From Arthrobacter hankyongi (lineage in GTDB: Bacteria; Actinomycetota; Actinomycetes; Actinomycetales; Micrococcaceae): a DNA stretch of 64,000 nt. Shown here in pieces: positions 1 to 8,722 of this stretch (its first letter is position 1; every line of letters begins with the position of its first letter). The translations under genes and the position numbers were made by a program. The notes under the pieces are model-generated. The model was not told the DNA's origin. It did no database searches and worked only from the letters and a program-made list of their open reading frames with translations. Location: positions 185,008-249,007 of the forward strand of contig NZ_JAKLTQ010000004.1 in assembly GCF_022012395.1 (NCBI RefSeq), in the 5' to 3' direction.

Positions 1-1955
1 AACGCGGTGTGACCCGCGGCTTCCTGGACCAGCTGGCGGACACGGCCGCTGCCGCGCACGCCGCCGCCGTCGCGGGTGACCCCGGGGTTGATGCGCTGGT
101 CTTCGTTCCCGGTGCCCGCGAGGTAGCGCATGTCGCGGCCCGGCTGCGCGGCCGGACCGGCGGGACCGAGGTGCTCCAGCTGCACGGCCAGGTGGATCCG
201 GCCGCCCAGGACCGTGCGGTCTCCGGCCGGGGCCCGGCGGATCCGCCGCGCATTATCGTCTCCACCGCGCTGGCCGAATCCTCCCTGACCGTCCCCGGCG
301 TCCGGCTGGTGGTCGACTCCGGGCTGGCGCGCGAACCGCGGCGGGACTCGACCCGCGGCATGTCCGGCTTGGTGACCGTCTCCTGCTCGCAGGCCTCGGC
401 GGAGCAGCGCGCCGGCCGGGCCGCCCGGCAGGGACCGGGAACCGTCATCCGCTGCTACGACCACCGGACATTCGCCGCCGCCCCGGCCCATGCCACCCCC
501 GAGATCGCGGTGGCGGATCTGGCCGGAGCCGCCCTCGCCCTGAGCTGCTGGGGCGCACCGCGCGGCGCCGGGTTGTCGCTGCCGGACGCTCCGCCCCAGG
601 CCGCGCTGGACGAGGCCGTCCGGGTCCTGCACGACCTCGGCGCCGTCGACCAGGCCGGCCGGGCCACCGAGCTGGGCCGGACCCTGGCCCGGATCCCCGC
701 CGATCCGCGCCTGGCCCGGGCCCTGCTGGACGGTGCCGGCGTGGTCGGGCTGCGCCGGGCCGCCGAGGCGGTCGCGGTCGTATCGGGTGACCTGCGGGTG
801 CCCGGCGCGGACCTCATTCGGTTGCTGTCCGCGCTGCGCTCCGGTACGGACCCGTCGGCGCGGCGCTGGACCGAGGAAGCCCGGCGGCTGGAGAACCTGG
901 CCCGGCAGCAGGAGCCCGGGCCCGGCGCCGTCGGGGAAGTCGAGGAATTTGCGCCGGTGCCGGATGCCGAGTCCGTCGGTTTCGTCGTCGCGCTCGCCTA
1001 CCCGGACCGGGTGGCGCGCCGCATGACGGGCGCGGCGGGGGAGAACTACCTGCTGGCATCGGGGACCCGGGCCGGGCTGCCGGCCGGCAGCCCGCTTACC
1101 GGCCACGAGTGGCTGGCCGTGGCCGAGGTGTCCCGGGCGCAGGGCCGCGATGCGGCCGGCACCGGCGCGGTCATCCGCGCCGCGGCGCCGCTGGAGGAGC
1201 AGACGGCGCTGTCCGCGGCCCGGCACCTGTCCTCCGATTCGGTCGAGGCGAGGTTCGACGGCGGAGCGGTCACCGCCCGCCGCGAACGCAGGCTCGGCGC
1301 CATCACCCTTGGCTCCACCCCGGTCCGACCGTCCGCCGGCGACGCGCGGGACGCGGTGGCCCGTGCCCTGGCGGCCGGTGGTCTCGGCGTCATCGGCTGG
1401 TCTGAAGCAGCGGACCGGCTGCGGCGCAGGCTGGCCCTGCTGCACCGCGAGCTGGGCGACCCCTGGCCGGATGTCTCCGAGCCGGCGCTGCTGGCCCGGC
1501 TCGACGAGTGGCTGGGCCCGGAACTGGAGGCCCTGGCCGGCGGGGCCTCCCGGACGGACCTGGCCGACCCGCTGCGGCGCCTGCTGCCGTGGCCGGAGGC
1601 GGCCGGGCTGGACAGGCTGGTCCCGGAACGGCTCGAGGTGCCCAGCGGTTCGCGGGTGCGCATCGACTACCCGGACCCGGCGGACGGCACCGGCCGCCCG
1701 GTCGTCGCCGTCAAGCTGCAGGAGTGCTTCGGCTGGGCCGGGACGCCGCGGCTGGTGGACGGGCGGGTGCCGGTGCTGTTCCACCTGCTCTCCCCGGCAG
1801 GCCGTCCGCTGGCCGTGACGGACGATCTGGCGTCCTTCTGGTCCGGGGCCTACGCCCAGGTCCGCGCCGAGATGCGCGGCCGCTACCCGAAACATCCCTG
1901 GCCGGAAGACCCGTGGACGGCCCCGGCCACGGGCCGGACCAAACGCCGGATGTGA
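1..1955 (+). CDS. hrpB: ATP-dependent RNA helicase HrpB, C-terminal part
   Basis: This is the C-terminal part of a DExH-box helicase of the HrpB family; the frame stays open to the left edge, so the N-terminal helicase core lies outside the window. Helicase motif V appears as STALAESSLTVPG and motif VI as QRAGRAARQGPG, followed by the winged-helix/ratchet region. The protein ends with the HrpB-specific tail HPWPEDPWTAP and a basic end. HrpB proteins are cytoplasmic NTP-dependent helicases of poorly known bacterial function. The first in-frame GTG is at 9 but is not the true start. Family assignment is firm; substrate is unknown. Confidence 0.9.
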   Translation, partial: RGVTRGFLDQLADTAAAAHAAAVAGDPGVDALVFVPGAREVAHVAARLRGRTGGTEVLQLHGQVDPAAQDRAVSGRGPADPPRIIVSTALAESSLTVPGVRLVVDSGLAREPRRDSTRGMSGLVTVSCSQASAEQRAGRAARQGPGTVIRCYDHRTFAAAPAHATPEIAVADLAGAALALSCWGAPRGAGLSLPDAPPQAALDEAVRVLHDLGAVDQAGRATELGRTLARIPADPRLARALLDGAGVVGLRRAAEAVAVVSGDLRVPGADLIRLLSALRSGTDPSARRWTEEARRLENLARQQEPGPGAVGEVEEFAPVPDAESVGFVVALAYPDRVARRMTGAAGENYLLASGTRAGLPAGSPLTGHEWLAVAEVSRAQGRDAAGTGAVIRAAAPLEEQTALSAARHLSSDSVEARFDGGAVTARRERRLGAITLGSTPVRPSAGDARDAVARALAAGGLGVIGWSEAADRLRRRLALLHRELGDPWPDVSEPALLARLDEWLGPELEALAGGASRTDLADPLRRLLPWPEAAGLDRLVPERLEVPSGSRVRIDYPDPADGTGRPVVAVKLQECFGWAGTPRLVDGRVPVLFHLLSPAGRPLAVTDDLASFWSGAYAQVRAEMRGRYPKHPWPEDPWTAPATGRTKRRM

Positions 1956-2027
1956 CGGCGGTGATCTTGGCCGCACGGACCGGCCCGGGGTTGGAAGCCC
2001 GTGCGGGGGAAACACTAGTGTAGAGGT

Positions 2028-2873
2028 ATGCCCGCCTTCAGAAACGTCCGCGCTGCGGCCCTTCCCGCAAAGCTTTCCCGCTCCTGGCTTCTGGCCTCCG
2101 CCGCCGATGAAGCCAACTTCGCACCGGCCCTCGCCTCCGAGGCGGATTCGGTGGTCTTCGACATGGAGGATGCTGTTCCCGCCGCGGGCAAAATCGAGGC
2201 GCGCAAGCGCGTGGTGGAGGCGCTGTCCACCGGTATGACCGCCTGGGTGCGCGTCAACGGCATGGAGACCGAGTACTGGGCCGAGGACCTGGCCGCACTG
2301 TCCAAGGCCCCCGGCCTGCGCGGCGTGATGCTCGCCATGACCGAGCGTCCCGAACAGGTCACCCATACCGCCATGCGCCTGCACGCCGGCACCCCCGTGG
2401 TGGCGCTGATCGAGTCGGCGGTCGGCATCGAAAATGCGACGGCGATCGCCAGCGCCCCGGGCACCTTCCGGCTGGCCTTCGGCGTCGGGGATTTCCGCCG
2501 CGACACCGGTGCCAGCGACGACCCGATGGCGCTGGCCTACGCCCGCTCCAAGCTGGTGGTGGCTTCGCGCGTGGGCCAGCTGCCCGGACCGATCGACGGG
2601 CCCACCGTGGGTGCCCTCGGCGACGAGCTGCTGGCAGCCTGCAAGGTGACCGCGTCCATGGGCATGACCGGCAAGCTTTGCCTGCTCCCGGAAGCCGCGG
2701 ACACCATCAACAAGGGCCTGTCGCCGAGCGAGTCCGAGATCAAGTGGGCCCACGAACTGCTGGACGCCCACGCTGCCGGTGCCGTGGTGGGGGACGGGTC
2801 CTATCTGCCGCGTCTGGCCCGCGCCGAAAAGATCTCCGCGCTCGCGGACTCCTACGGCCTCTGGAACGCCTGA
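2028..2873 (+). CDS. HpcH/HpaI aldolase / citrate lyase beta (CitE)-like protein
   Basis: A 281-residue TIM-barrel lyase of the CitE-like family, which cleaves or condenses 3-hydroxyacyl-CoA type substrates with Mg2+. The family motif VVFDMEDAV lies at residues 42-50, RVNG follows near 74, and the metal-binding stretches IESAVG and FGVGDF lie further on. There are no citrate lyase alpha or gamma genes beside it, so it is a stand-alone CitE-like enzyme (for example malyl- or citramalyl-CoA lyase type) and not part of a citrate lyase complex. The exact substrate cannot be read from the sequence. Confidence 0.82.
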   Translation: MPAFRNVRAAALPAKLSRSWLLASAADEANFAPALASEADSVVFDMEDAVPAAGKIEARKRVVEALSTGMTAWVRVNGMETEYWAEDLAALSKAPGLRGVMLAMTERPEQVTHTAMRLHAGTPVVALIESAVGIENATAIASAPGTFRLAFGVGDFRRDTGASDDPMALAYARSKLVVASRVGQLPGPIDGPTVGALGDELLAACKVTASMGMTGKLCLLPEAADTINKGLSPSESEIKWAHELLDAHAAGAVVGDGSYLPRLARAEKISALADSYGLWNA

Positions 2874-2892
2874 GCCCTCGACACCGGTGGTG

Positions 2893-2911
2893 GGCCGGCC
2901 GTGTGCCGGCC
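2893..2911. terminator. GC-rich hairpin between convergent genes
   Basis: A 7-bp GGCCGGC/GCCGGCC stem with a 5-base loop lies between the convergent lyase and NmrA genes and touches the stop codon of the latter. There is no clear T-run, so a terminator role is only likely. Confidence 0.35.
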
Positions 2912-3774
2912 TACCCCTCCGCCGGCTGGGCCAGCAGCTCGCGCAGGTCCAGCGGCCGCCGTCCGGTGAGCAGCTCGACGTCGTTGGTTACCTTGTCCAG
3001 TTCACCGGCGGCGATGGCCGTGTAGGTGCTGACCCACGCCTCCAGCTGCCAGTCCGGGGCCTGGTAGCGGGCCCGTGAGGCGTAGGCCTCTTCCACGGTC
3101 TCGTCCAGGTAGGACGTCGGTTTGCCGGTCACCTCGGTGATGATCGCCGCTGCCTCGGCCAGCGTGATCGATTCCGGTCCGGTCAGGTCATAGGTGAAGC
3201 CGGCATGGGGGATCGGCTCGGCCAGGATCTTCGCCGCCACGCGTGCCACATCGTCCCGGGCCACGAAGCCGGCCCGTCCGTCCCCGGCCGGGCCGCGGAT
3301 GACGCCCTCCGGGCCGGCGAAGTCGGTGAGCACGTCCAGATAGAAGTTGTCCCGCAGCAGGGTGTACTTCAGCCCGGTGGCGCACAGCTTCTCTTCGGTC
3401 GCGTAATGGTCCCGTGCCAGCGTGAAGGTCGCATCCGGCGCCGCGCCGAAAAAGGACGTGTACACGATATGTTCCACGCCGGCCTCAACCGCCGTGTCGA
3501 TGAACGCAACGTGCTGCTCCAGCCGGTCCGGCGTCTCGGCCGCGGAGACCATAAAAAGCGTCTGGATGCCTTGCAGCGCCGCGCGCGAGGCTTGCCGGTC
3601 GCCGAAATCGGCCCGCGCCGTCGTCGTCCCCGGCAGCCGTGGTGCGCGGGCCGGATCCCGTACGATCAGCCGCGCCGGAATCCCCTCCCCGGACAACAGC
3701 CGGGCCACACGCCGGCCCAGGTGTCCGGTTGCTCCGGTGACGGCGATGGCGGGTGTGGTCTGTGCGGTGGTCAT
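2911..3774 (-). CDS. NmrA-family NAD(P)-binding oxidoreductase (atypical SDR)
   Basis: A 287-residue atypical short-chain dehydrogenase related to quinone oxidoreductase 2 and NmrA. The N-terminal dinucleotide-binding motif TGATGHLG lies at residues 13-20, and basic residues after beta-2 (RDPARAPR) favour NADPH. The ATG at 3774 is preferred over an in-frame ATG at 3897 because the protein then begins directly before the Rossmann strand, and because the longer form would overlap the start of the divergent esterase gene. Members either reduce quinones or act as redox sensors; which applies here is not visible. Confidence 0.8.
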   Translation of the reverse strand: MTTAQTTPAIAVTGATGHLGRRVARLLSGEGIPARLIVRDPARAPRLPGTTTARADFGDRQASRAALQGIQTLFMVSAAETPDRLEQHVAFIDTAVEAGVEHIVYTSFFGAAPDATFTLARDHYATEEKLCATGLKYTLLRDNFYLDVLTDFAGPEGVIRGPAGDGRAGFVARDDVARVAAKILAEPIPHAGFTYDLTGPESITLAEAAAIITEVTGKPTSYLDETVEEAYASRARYQAPDWQLEAWVSTYTAIAAGELDKVTNDVELLTGRRPLDLRELLAQPAEG

Positions 3775-3875
3775 GGGCACCAGCTTAGGCCGTCGCCGGG
3801 GCCGGACGGCCAAGAGTTCGTTCGGAGTTTGCCCGCCCGTATCCGCCGCGTGTCCTGCGGGCTTAATATGACGCT

Positions 3876-4697
3876 GTGGCCGGCCTGTATGTTGCATTGG
3901 GGGACAGTTTCACCGAGGGGGTGGGGGACCGGAACTCGCGGCTGCCCAACGGGGTGCGCGGCTGGGCGGATCGGGTGGCCAAGCAGCTGGCCAAGCAGGA
4001 CCCGGGGCTGCGCTATGCGAACCTGGCCATCCGCAGCAAGCGGCTGCAGCAGATTGTGGAGGACCAGATCGGGCCGGCCCTCGCCATGCGGCCCACGCTG
4101 ATCTCCTTCTATGCCGGCGGCAACGACATTCTCGAGCTGCGCCAGGACATGTCCTCGCTGGTCCGGCGCTACGAGGAGGCGGTGCAGCGCCTGGCCGGCT
4201 CCGGGGCACGCCTGGTGCTGTTCACCGGTTTCGACGTGATGCTGCCGTCGGTGCTGGGACCGATGAAACGCCGGAACTGGCTGTACAACGAGGCGGTGCG
4301 CGACATCGCGGGCCGCTACGGGGCGCTGCTGGTGGACCATTGGGCGTTCGAGGTCTACCAGGATCCGCGGCTGTGGGACACGGACCGGCTGCACATGTCC
4401 CCGGTGGGACACCGGCTGATGGCCGCCAAGGTGCTGGACGTCCTGGGTGTGCGGCATACGCTCAAGCCGGTGGCGCTGGATCCGTTCCAGCGCAGCGGCT
4501 GGGCCGAACGGATCCAGCGCGACTGGCAGTGGCTGGACGAGTGGGTCCTGCCCCTGTTCGCCCGCAAGATCCGGCGCGTCACGCTGGGGGACAGCCTCTC
4601 GCCCCGCTGGCCCGAGCCGGTGCTGGTCTCGCACGGGCTGCGGAAGCTGGCGCGGGAACGCGTGCGGCAGACCGCCCCGGAAACCACAGCACGCTGA
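3876..4697 (+). CDS. SGNH/GDSL-family hydrolase
   Basis: A 273-residue esterase or lipase of the SGNH superfamily. Block I is ALGDSFTEG with the nucleophile Ser11, block III is GGNDIL, and block V gives the Asp170-x-x-His173 pair (DRLH). No signal peptide is seen, so the enzyme is cytoplasmic. It starts with GTG at 3876, divergent from the NmrA gene. The C-terminal 70 residues after the catalytic His are basic and Trp-rich and are not part of the core fold. Natural substrate unknown. Confidence 0.85.
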   Translation: MAGLYVALGDSFTEGVGDRNSRLPNGVRGWADRVAKQLAKQDPGLRYANLAIRSKRLQQIVEDQIGPALAMRPTLISFYAGGNDILELRQDMSSLVRRYEEAVQRLAGSGARLVLFTGFDVMLPSVLGPMKRRNWLYNEAVRDIAGRYGALLVDHWAFEVYQDPRLWDTDRLHMSPVGHRLMAAKVLDVLGVRHTLKPVALDPFQRSGWAERIQRDWQWLDEWVLPLFARKIRRVTLGDSLSPRWPEPVLVSHGLRKLARERVRQTAPETTAR

Positions 4698-4835
4698 GCC
4701 GCTCGGCGGCCGCGCCCTCCGGCCTGCCGTCCGGCGTGCGCCTCCCGTCCCGTCGTGTCCGGGTCTGGACGGGCACGACGGCGTGTTCCCGCCGTTGCGG
4801 GACGGGCCGGCGGCGCTACGCTGGGGGAAGCCCAT

Positions 4836-4883
4836 CCAGCAATGCCGCAGCCCAGCAATGCCACAACCCAGCAATGCCACAGC
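4836..4883 (+). repeat. three 16-bp tandem repeats before the MFS gene
   Basis: Three adjacent copies of the unit CCAGCAATGCCRCARC begin at 4836, 4852 and 4868, differing at one or two positions. The array ends just before the GAGGAG ribosome-binding site of the transporter gene at 4901, so it lies in the leader or promoter. Confidence 0.85.
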
Positions 4884-4900
4884 GAGGAGTCCCGACGCAG

Positions 4901-6181
4901 ATGACCTTCCCGGAAGCCGGCGGACACGACAGCCGCACTCCGTCCGCGTCGTTGCCGGCAGCCCTGCGCGAGCCCGTGGGGCGGGTGCGCCCCGGCTGGG
5001 TCGCCGCGGTGGCGCTGACCAACCTGGGCATCAACGCCGCGTTCTTTGGACCGCTGCAGGTGCTGCTGGCGCAGCAGTCCCAGGCCTTTGATCCGGCCCA
5101 CAAGGAAGCGGTGCTGGCACTGGCCACGGGATTCGGGGCGGCGGTGTCGCTGGTGGCCAATCCGGTGGCCGGGGCGCTGAGCGACCGGACCACCTCCCGG
5201 TTCGGCCGGCGCGTGCCGTGGGTCCTGGGCGGCACCGTGCTGGCCTTCGCCGCCCTGATGCTGCTGGCCGGGGCGCCCGGAGTGGCTGTCATGGTGCTGG
5301 GCTGGTGCCTGGTCCAGGCCGGCTGCAACGCTGCCTACGCAGCGGTCACGGCCGCGGTGCCGGACCAGGTTCCTGCGGCACAGCGCGGGCAGATCGGCGG
5401 GATCGCCGCCATGGGCCAGACAGTAGGCATCGTGCTCGGCGCCGTCCTGGCCACATTGGCCGGCGGCTTTGTTCTCGGCTACCTCTACTGCGCCGTCTTC
5501 CTGCTCGCCTGTGCGCTGCCGTTCGTGTTCCGGGGGCGCAGCGCTCCGCTGGACCGGGCGGACCGGCCGCCGTTCCGCTGGGCCGCGTTCCTGAGGGGCT
5601 TCTACGTCTCGCCGCGGCACTACCCGGACTTCGGCTGGGCCTGGCTGACCCGCTTCCTGGTGAACCTGGGCAACAGCCTCTTCACGCTGTACCTGTTCTA
5701 CTTCCTGCAGGACGAGGTCCGGTACCCGCAGCCGGCCATGGGCGTGCTGGTCCTGACCGGTATTTACGCTGCCATGGTGGTGGTCACAGCGGTGCTGGGC
5801 GGACCGTGGAGCGACAGGGTCGGCCGGCGCAAGCCGTTCGTGGTCGCCTCCGCAGCCACCATCGCCACTGCCTCGGTGATTGTGGCCGCGGTGCCGACCT
5901 GGCCCGCGGCCCTGGTCGCGGCGGCGGTGCTCGGCGCCGGCTTCGGCATCTTCCTGGCGGTTGACTTCGCGTTGCTGACCCAGGTGCTGCCCAACGCGCT
6001 GGACCGAGGCAAGGATCTGGGCGTGATCAATGTGGCCAATTCGCTGCCGCAGGTGCTGGCGCCGCTGCTGGCCGCGCCGATTGTGCTGTACCTGGGCGGC
6101 TACCGCGCACTGTTCGCCGCGGCCGCCGTCGTCGGCCTGTCGGGCGCCGTGTTCGTGCGCCGGATCAAGGGCGTACGGTGA
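4901..6181 (+). CDS. MFS transporter
   Basis: A 426-residue major facilitator with about twelve hydrophobic segments. The loop after segment 2 carries the MFS signature-like stretch SDRTTSRFGRR, with a matching SDRVGRRKP in the second half, as in sugar or drug/H+ carriers of this family. The ATG at 4901 is chosen because GAGGAG (4884-4889) precedes it and the protein then begins with a normal cytoplasmic tail; the frame is open further upstream but runs through the repeat array. The cargo is not predictable from sequence, and the gene stands alone. Confidence 0.85.
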   Translation: MTFPEAGGHDSRTPSASLPAALREPVGRVRPGWVAAVALTNLGINAAFFGPLQVLLAQQSQAFDPAHKEAVLALATGFGAAVSLVANPVAGALSDRTTSRFGRRVPWVLGGTVLAFAALMLLAGAPGVAVMVLGWCLVQAGCNAAYAAVTAAVPDQVPAAQRGQIGGIAAMGQTVGIVLGAVLATLAGGFVLGYLYCAVFLLACALPFVFRGRSAPLDRADRPPFRWAAFLRGFYVSPRHYPDFGWAWLTRFLVNLGNSLFTLYLFYFLQDEVRYPQPAMGVLVLTGIYAAMVVVTAVLGGPWSDRVGRRKPFVVASAATIATASVIVAAVPTWPAALVAAAVLGAGFGIFLAVDFALLTQVLPNALDRGKDLGVINVANSLPQVLAPLLAAPIVLYLGGYRALFAAAAVVGLSGAVFVRRIKGVR

Positions 6182-6259
6182 GGCCCGGTGCGGCCGGCGC
6201 CCGAACAGCGGTAGCCTGTCCGTGGCCATCAAATCCATACGCCCAAGGAGGAATCCCTC

Positions 6260-6772
6260 ATGTTTGAAGGTGCGCTTGAGATCCGGGATCCGCTGGCGGA
6301 GAAGCCACGGAGCATCACCCTGACCAGCCGGGCAATCCCGGACGGCTCGGTCATCGATTCGGCCTACGCCGCCAGAAGCGCCGGCGGCCGCAACCACATA
6401 CCGGACCTGCACTGGGAAGGTGCCCCGGGCGGCACCAGGAGCTTCGCCGTCACCTGCTTCGATCCTGACGCCCCCACCGGCAGCGGCTTTTGGCACTGGA
6501 TCGAATTCGACATTCCCGCTGGCACCACTGATTTCGGTGCGGATACTTCCGCCCACGGCACCGTGGCGGTATCCAACGACTACGGCCACCCCGGCTACGG
6601 CGGCCCGAACCCGCCGGCCGGAGAAACCCACCGTTATGTGTTCACGGTGTATGCCTTGGACGTGGAGAAGCTTGGGCTGCCTGCCAGCACCAGCCACACC
6701 GTGGCACGGTTCAACATCATGGCGCACACCCTCGCGTCGGGCTCGTTCACGGCCACCTTCGCCGCCCGCTGA
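6260..6772 (+). CDS. YbhB/YbcL-type PEBP (Raf kinase inhibitor-like) protein
   Basis: A 170-residue bacterial phosphatidylethanolamine-binding protein. The conserved anion-pocket segments are visible: FAVTCFDPDAPTGSGFWHW and YGGPNPPAGETHRY. An AAGGAGGA ribosome-binding site at 6245-6252 fixes the start at 6260. Family members are soluble and of unclear physiological role, though the pocket geometry is conserved from bacteria to man. No operon partner is evident. Confidence 0.9.
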   Translation: MFEGALEIRDPLAEKPRSITLTSRAIPDGSVIDSAYAARSAGGRNHIPDLHWEGAPGGTRSFAVTCFDPDAPTGSGFWHWIEFDIPAGTTDFGADTSAHGTVAVSNDYGHPGYGGPNPPAGETHRYVFTVYALDVEKLGLPASTSHTVARFNIMAHTLASGSFTATFAAR

Positions 6773-6835
6773 CCACCCGGCCTTTCTACGGAAAGTAGAA
6801 TAGATGGGTCCGGACAGTTGCGGAGGGGGTTGGGC

Positions 6836-7393
6836 ATGGAAATCTTCCTGAACCTCCCGCTGGGCTGGGCCATTTTTGCACTTTTCTGCGGGGCGATGAT
6901 GCGCTCCAACGGCACCTACTGGCTGGCCCGCGGACTCGTCGCCGGTGCCCGCAGGACGCGGCTGGAAAGGCATCTGAACGGCGACGTGATACAGCGGGCC
7001 CGCCGCTTGATCAACAGGTTCGGCCCGTTCGCGGTGACACTCTGCTTCCTCACCGTGGGCCTGCAGAGCGCTGTCATCGGCAGCGCCGGCCTGGCCCGGA
7101 TGCCGCAGCGCCACTTCCTGCCCGCCGTCGTATTGGGCAGCCTGATCTGGGCGGTTGTCTATGCGACGGTGGGCCTGGCTGCGGCGGCCGCCTGGATCGC
7201 CCTGCTGCTGGAGTCCCCGGCGGCCGCAGCAGTGCTGGCCGGCGCCGCCGTCCTGGCCGCTGCTTATGTCGTTTGGCGCAGGCGCCGGGCAGCCGGCCGC
7301 TCGGGCGACGACGGCGGCAGCCCGGACGCGGGCGGCGTGTCTGGCGACAGCAGCGCCGCGGCAGCGGAGCGGTCCAGCCACGGAGGCAGGTAG
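6836..7393 (+). CDS. DedA/SNARE-associated-like small membrane protein
   Basis: A 185-residue membrane protein with an N-terminal hydrophobic helix, a basic middle loop, then RFGPFAVTLCFLTVGLQSAV and two further hydrophobic segments, resembling the core of the DedA/VTT family. The ATG at 6836 follows GGAGGGGG (6822-6829), so it is preferred over the in-frame ATG at 6818. The C-terminal 45 residues are Arg-, Gly- and Ser-rich and probably disordered in the cytoplasm. DedA proteins are linked to lipid scrambling and membrane homeostasis; here that is only an inference. Confidence 0.65.
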   Translation: MEIFLNLPLGWAIFALFCGAMMRSNGTYWLARGLVAGARRTRLERHLNGDVIQRARRLINRFGPFAVTLCFLTVGLQSAVIGSAGLARMPQRHFLPAVVLGSLIWAVVYATVGLAAAAAWIALLLESPAAAAVLAGAAVLAAAYVVWRRRRAAGRSGDDGGSPDAGGVSGDSSAAAAERSSHGGR

Positions 7394-7455
7394 ATCCGGG
7401 CGCAGCCGACCGGCCCTGGCCCTAGTGGGAGCGCCCCAGTCTCTAAGCTGGGACC

Positions 7456-7956
7456 ATGGACTCCCAGCTCATTGCCACCATTGTGTCCGGTCTGCTCATC
7501 GCGGTCGGCCTGGCCGGCGTCGTCGTACCCGTCCTGCCCGGTTCGGTCAGCATTGCGATTGCGCTGCTCGTCTGGGCCCTGGCGCTGCAGAACACCGTGG
7601 GCTGGGTGGTCTTCGCCGTCGGAATGGTATTCGTGGCCGCGGGCATGCTGGCCAGTGCGGTCCTGACCGGCAGGAAGCTGAAGGAACGCCAGGTCCCCAA
7701 CCATTCGATCCTGGTCGGGGTCGTCGTCGGGATTGCCGGCATGTTCGTGATTCCCGTGGTGGGTCTGTTCGTCGGTTTCGCGGTGGGACTGCTGCTCAGC
7801 GAATTCGTTCGGCGGCGGGATTTCCGGGACGCGGCGGGCGCCAGTGTCGCGGCGCTGAAGGCCATGGGGCTGGGCGTGCTGGCCGAACTCGGCTGTGCGT
7901 TCGCGGCTGGAACCGTCTGGAGCATCGGCGTGGTTACGTACTACTTCGTCCTCTGA
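7456..7956 (+). CDS. DUF456 family membrane protein
   Basis: A 166-residue protein with four to five hydrophobic segments and glycine-zipper-like stretches such as GVVVGIAGMFVIPVVGLFVG, typical of the DUF456 family of unknown function. It ends 19 bases before the convergent Lrp gene. Nothing in the sequence indicates a substrate. Confidence 0.75.
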   Translation: MDSQLIATIVSGLLIAVGLAGVVVPVLPGSVSIAIALLVWALALQNTVGWVVFAVGMVFVAAGMLASAVLTGRKLKERQVPNHSILVGVVVGIAGMFVIPVVGLFVGFAVGLLLSEFVRRRDFRDAAGASVAALKAMGLGVLAELGCAFAAGTVWSIGVVTYYFVL

Positions 7957-7975
7957 AGGCCGCTTCCTTGGCCGC

Positions 7976-8446
7976 TCAGTCCCCGGCCAGCAGCCCGGTG
8001 GTGCGGTACGGGATGACCTCGCGCAGGAACATCTGGGTGGAGGTGCGTGTGATGCCGGGACAAAGCCGGATTTCCTCGCTCACCCGGTACAGATCATCGG
8101 GGCTGCGCGCCACCACGCGCAGCAGCAGGTCGGTATCTCCGGCCGGTGCATGACACTCAAGGACTTCCGGAATCCCGCGCAGGGCGTCGACGGCGTCGTT
8201 GAGTTTGCTCTGGTCCAATTCGGCGCTGACCATGGCCATGACACCCCGGCCCAGGGACGCGGGCAGGAGCCGGGCGGAATTCGGCCGCAGCGCATCGGAT
8301 GCTGCCATCCGCTCGAGCCGTGCATGCACCGTTCCGCGCGCCAGGCCCAGCTTCTGCGCCAACAGCATGACCGGGATCCGGGGATCCTCGTCCAGTGCCA
8401 GCAGGATGCGGCGGTCCGTCTGGTCCAGTTCCTGCAAAATGACCAC
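7976..8446 (-). CDS. Lrp/AsnC-family transcriptional regulator
   Basis: A 156-residue feast/famine regulator. The N-terminal winged helix-turn-helix begins LDQTDRRILLALDEDPRIP and continues through LAQKLGLARGTVHARLERM; the C-terminal half is the RAM/AsnC ligand-binding domain (VLECHAPAGDTDLLLRVVA). Such proteins assemble as dimers to octamers and sense amino acids. The region upstream (8447-8722) holds no gene and presumably carries its autoregulated promoter. The target genes are not evident from the neighbourhood. Confidence 0.9.
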   Translation of the reverse strand: MVILQELDQTDRRILLALDEDPRIPVMLLAQKLGLARGTVHARLERMAASDALRPNSARLLPASLGRGVMAMVSAELDQSKLNDAVDALRGIPEVLECHAPAGDTDLLLRVVARSPDDLYRVSEEIRLCPGITRTSTQMFLREVIPYRTTGLLAGD

Positions 8447-8657
8447 TTCCTGTCACGTCTCGCTGGTAATGCTGATCAGATTGACCAATCCTATTATCTG
8501 CGCTTGCACGGATTGCGGGAAAACTGTTCTGATGGCTACCAATGCGGGTCCGGCCACAAGCCGTGAGGCCCGCGGCTGGCAGGCACACGGCATACCCCGT
8601 CGCGGACCTGTAACGGACCTGGCCAAGGTCCTGCCATGTTGTTCACACCCTGCCAGA

Positions 8658-8690
8658 CCCCTGACTCCTCCGCAGCCGGAGGGCCAGGGG
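8658..8690 (-). terminator. imperfect hairpin after the 173-residue membrane protein gene
   Basis: CCCTG and CTCC arms pair with GGAG and CAGGG around a short loop, with a mismatch in the middle. It lies about 30 bases past the stop at 8723. There is no T-run on the minus strand, so confidence is low. Confidence 0.3.
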
Positions 8691-8722
8691 CCTTGCTGGT
8701 TAAGGGCGGCTCGAAGCCCGGT

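Noticed and set aside
4836..4883. A CRISPR array
   Set aside because: The three 16-bp units are adjacent without spacers, and no cas gene is near.
4340..4900. An N-terminal extension of the MFS gene by 187 residues
   Set aside because: The region overlaps the GDSL gene and the tandem repeats and has no protein-like composition; a ribosome-binding site stands before 4901.
4355..7381. A 1008-residue minus-strand frame
   Set aside because: It is a shadow of the MFS, PEBP and DedA-like genes; its composition (Gln-, His-, Arg- and Gly-rich) is typical of antisense frames in GC-rich DNA.
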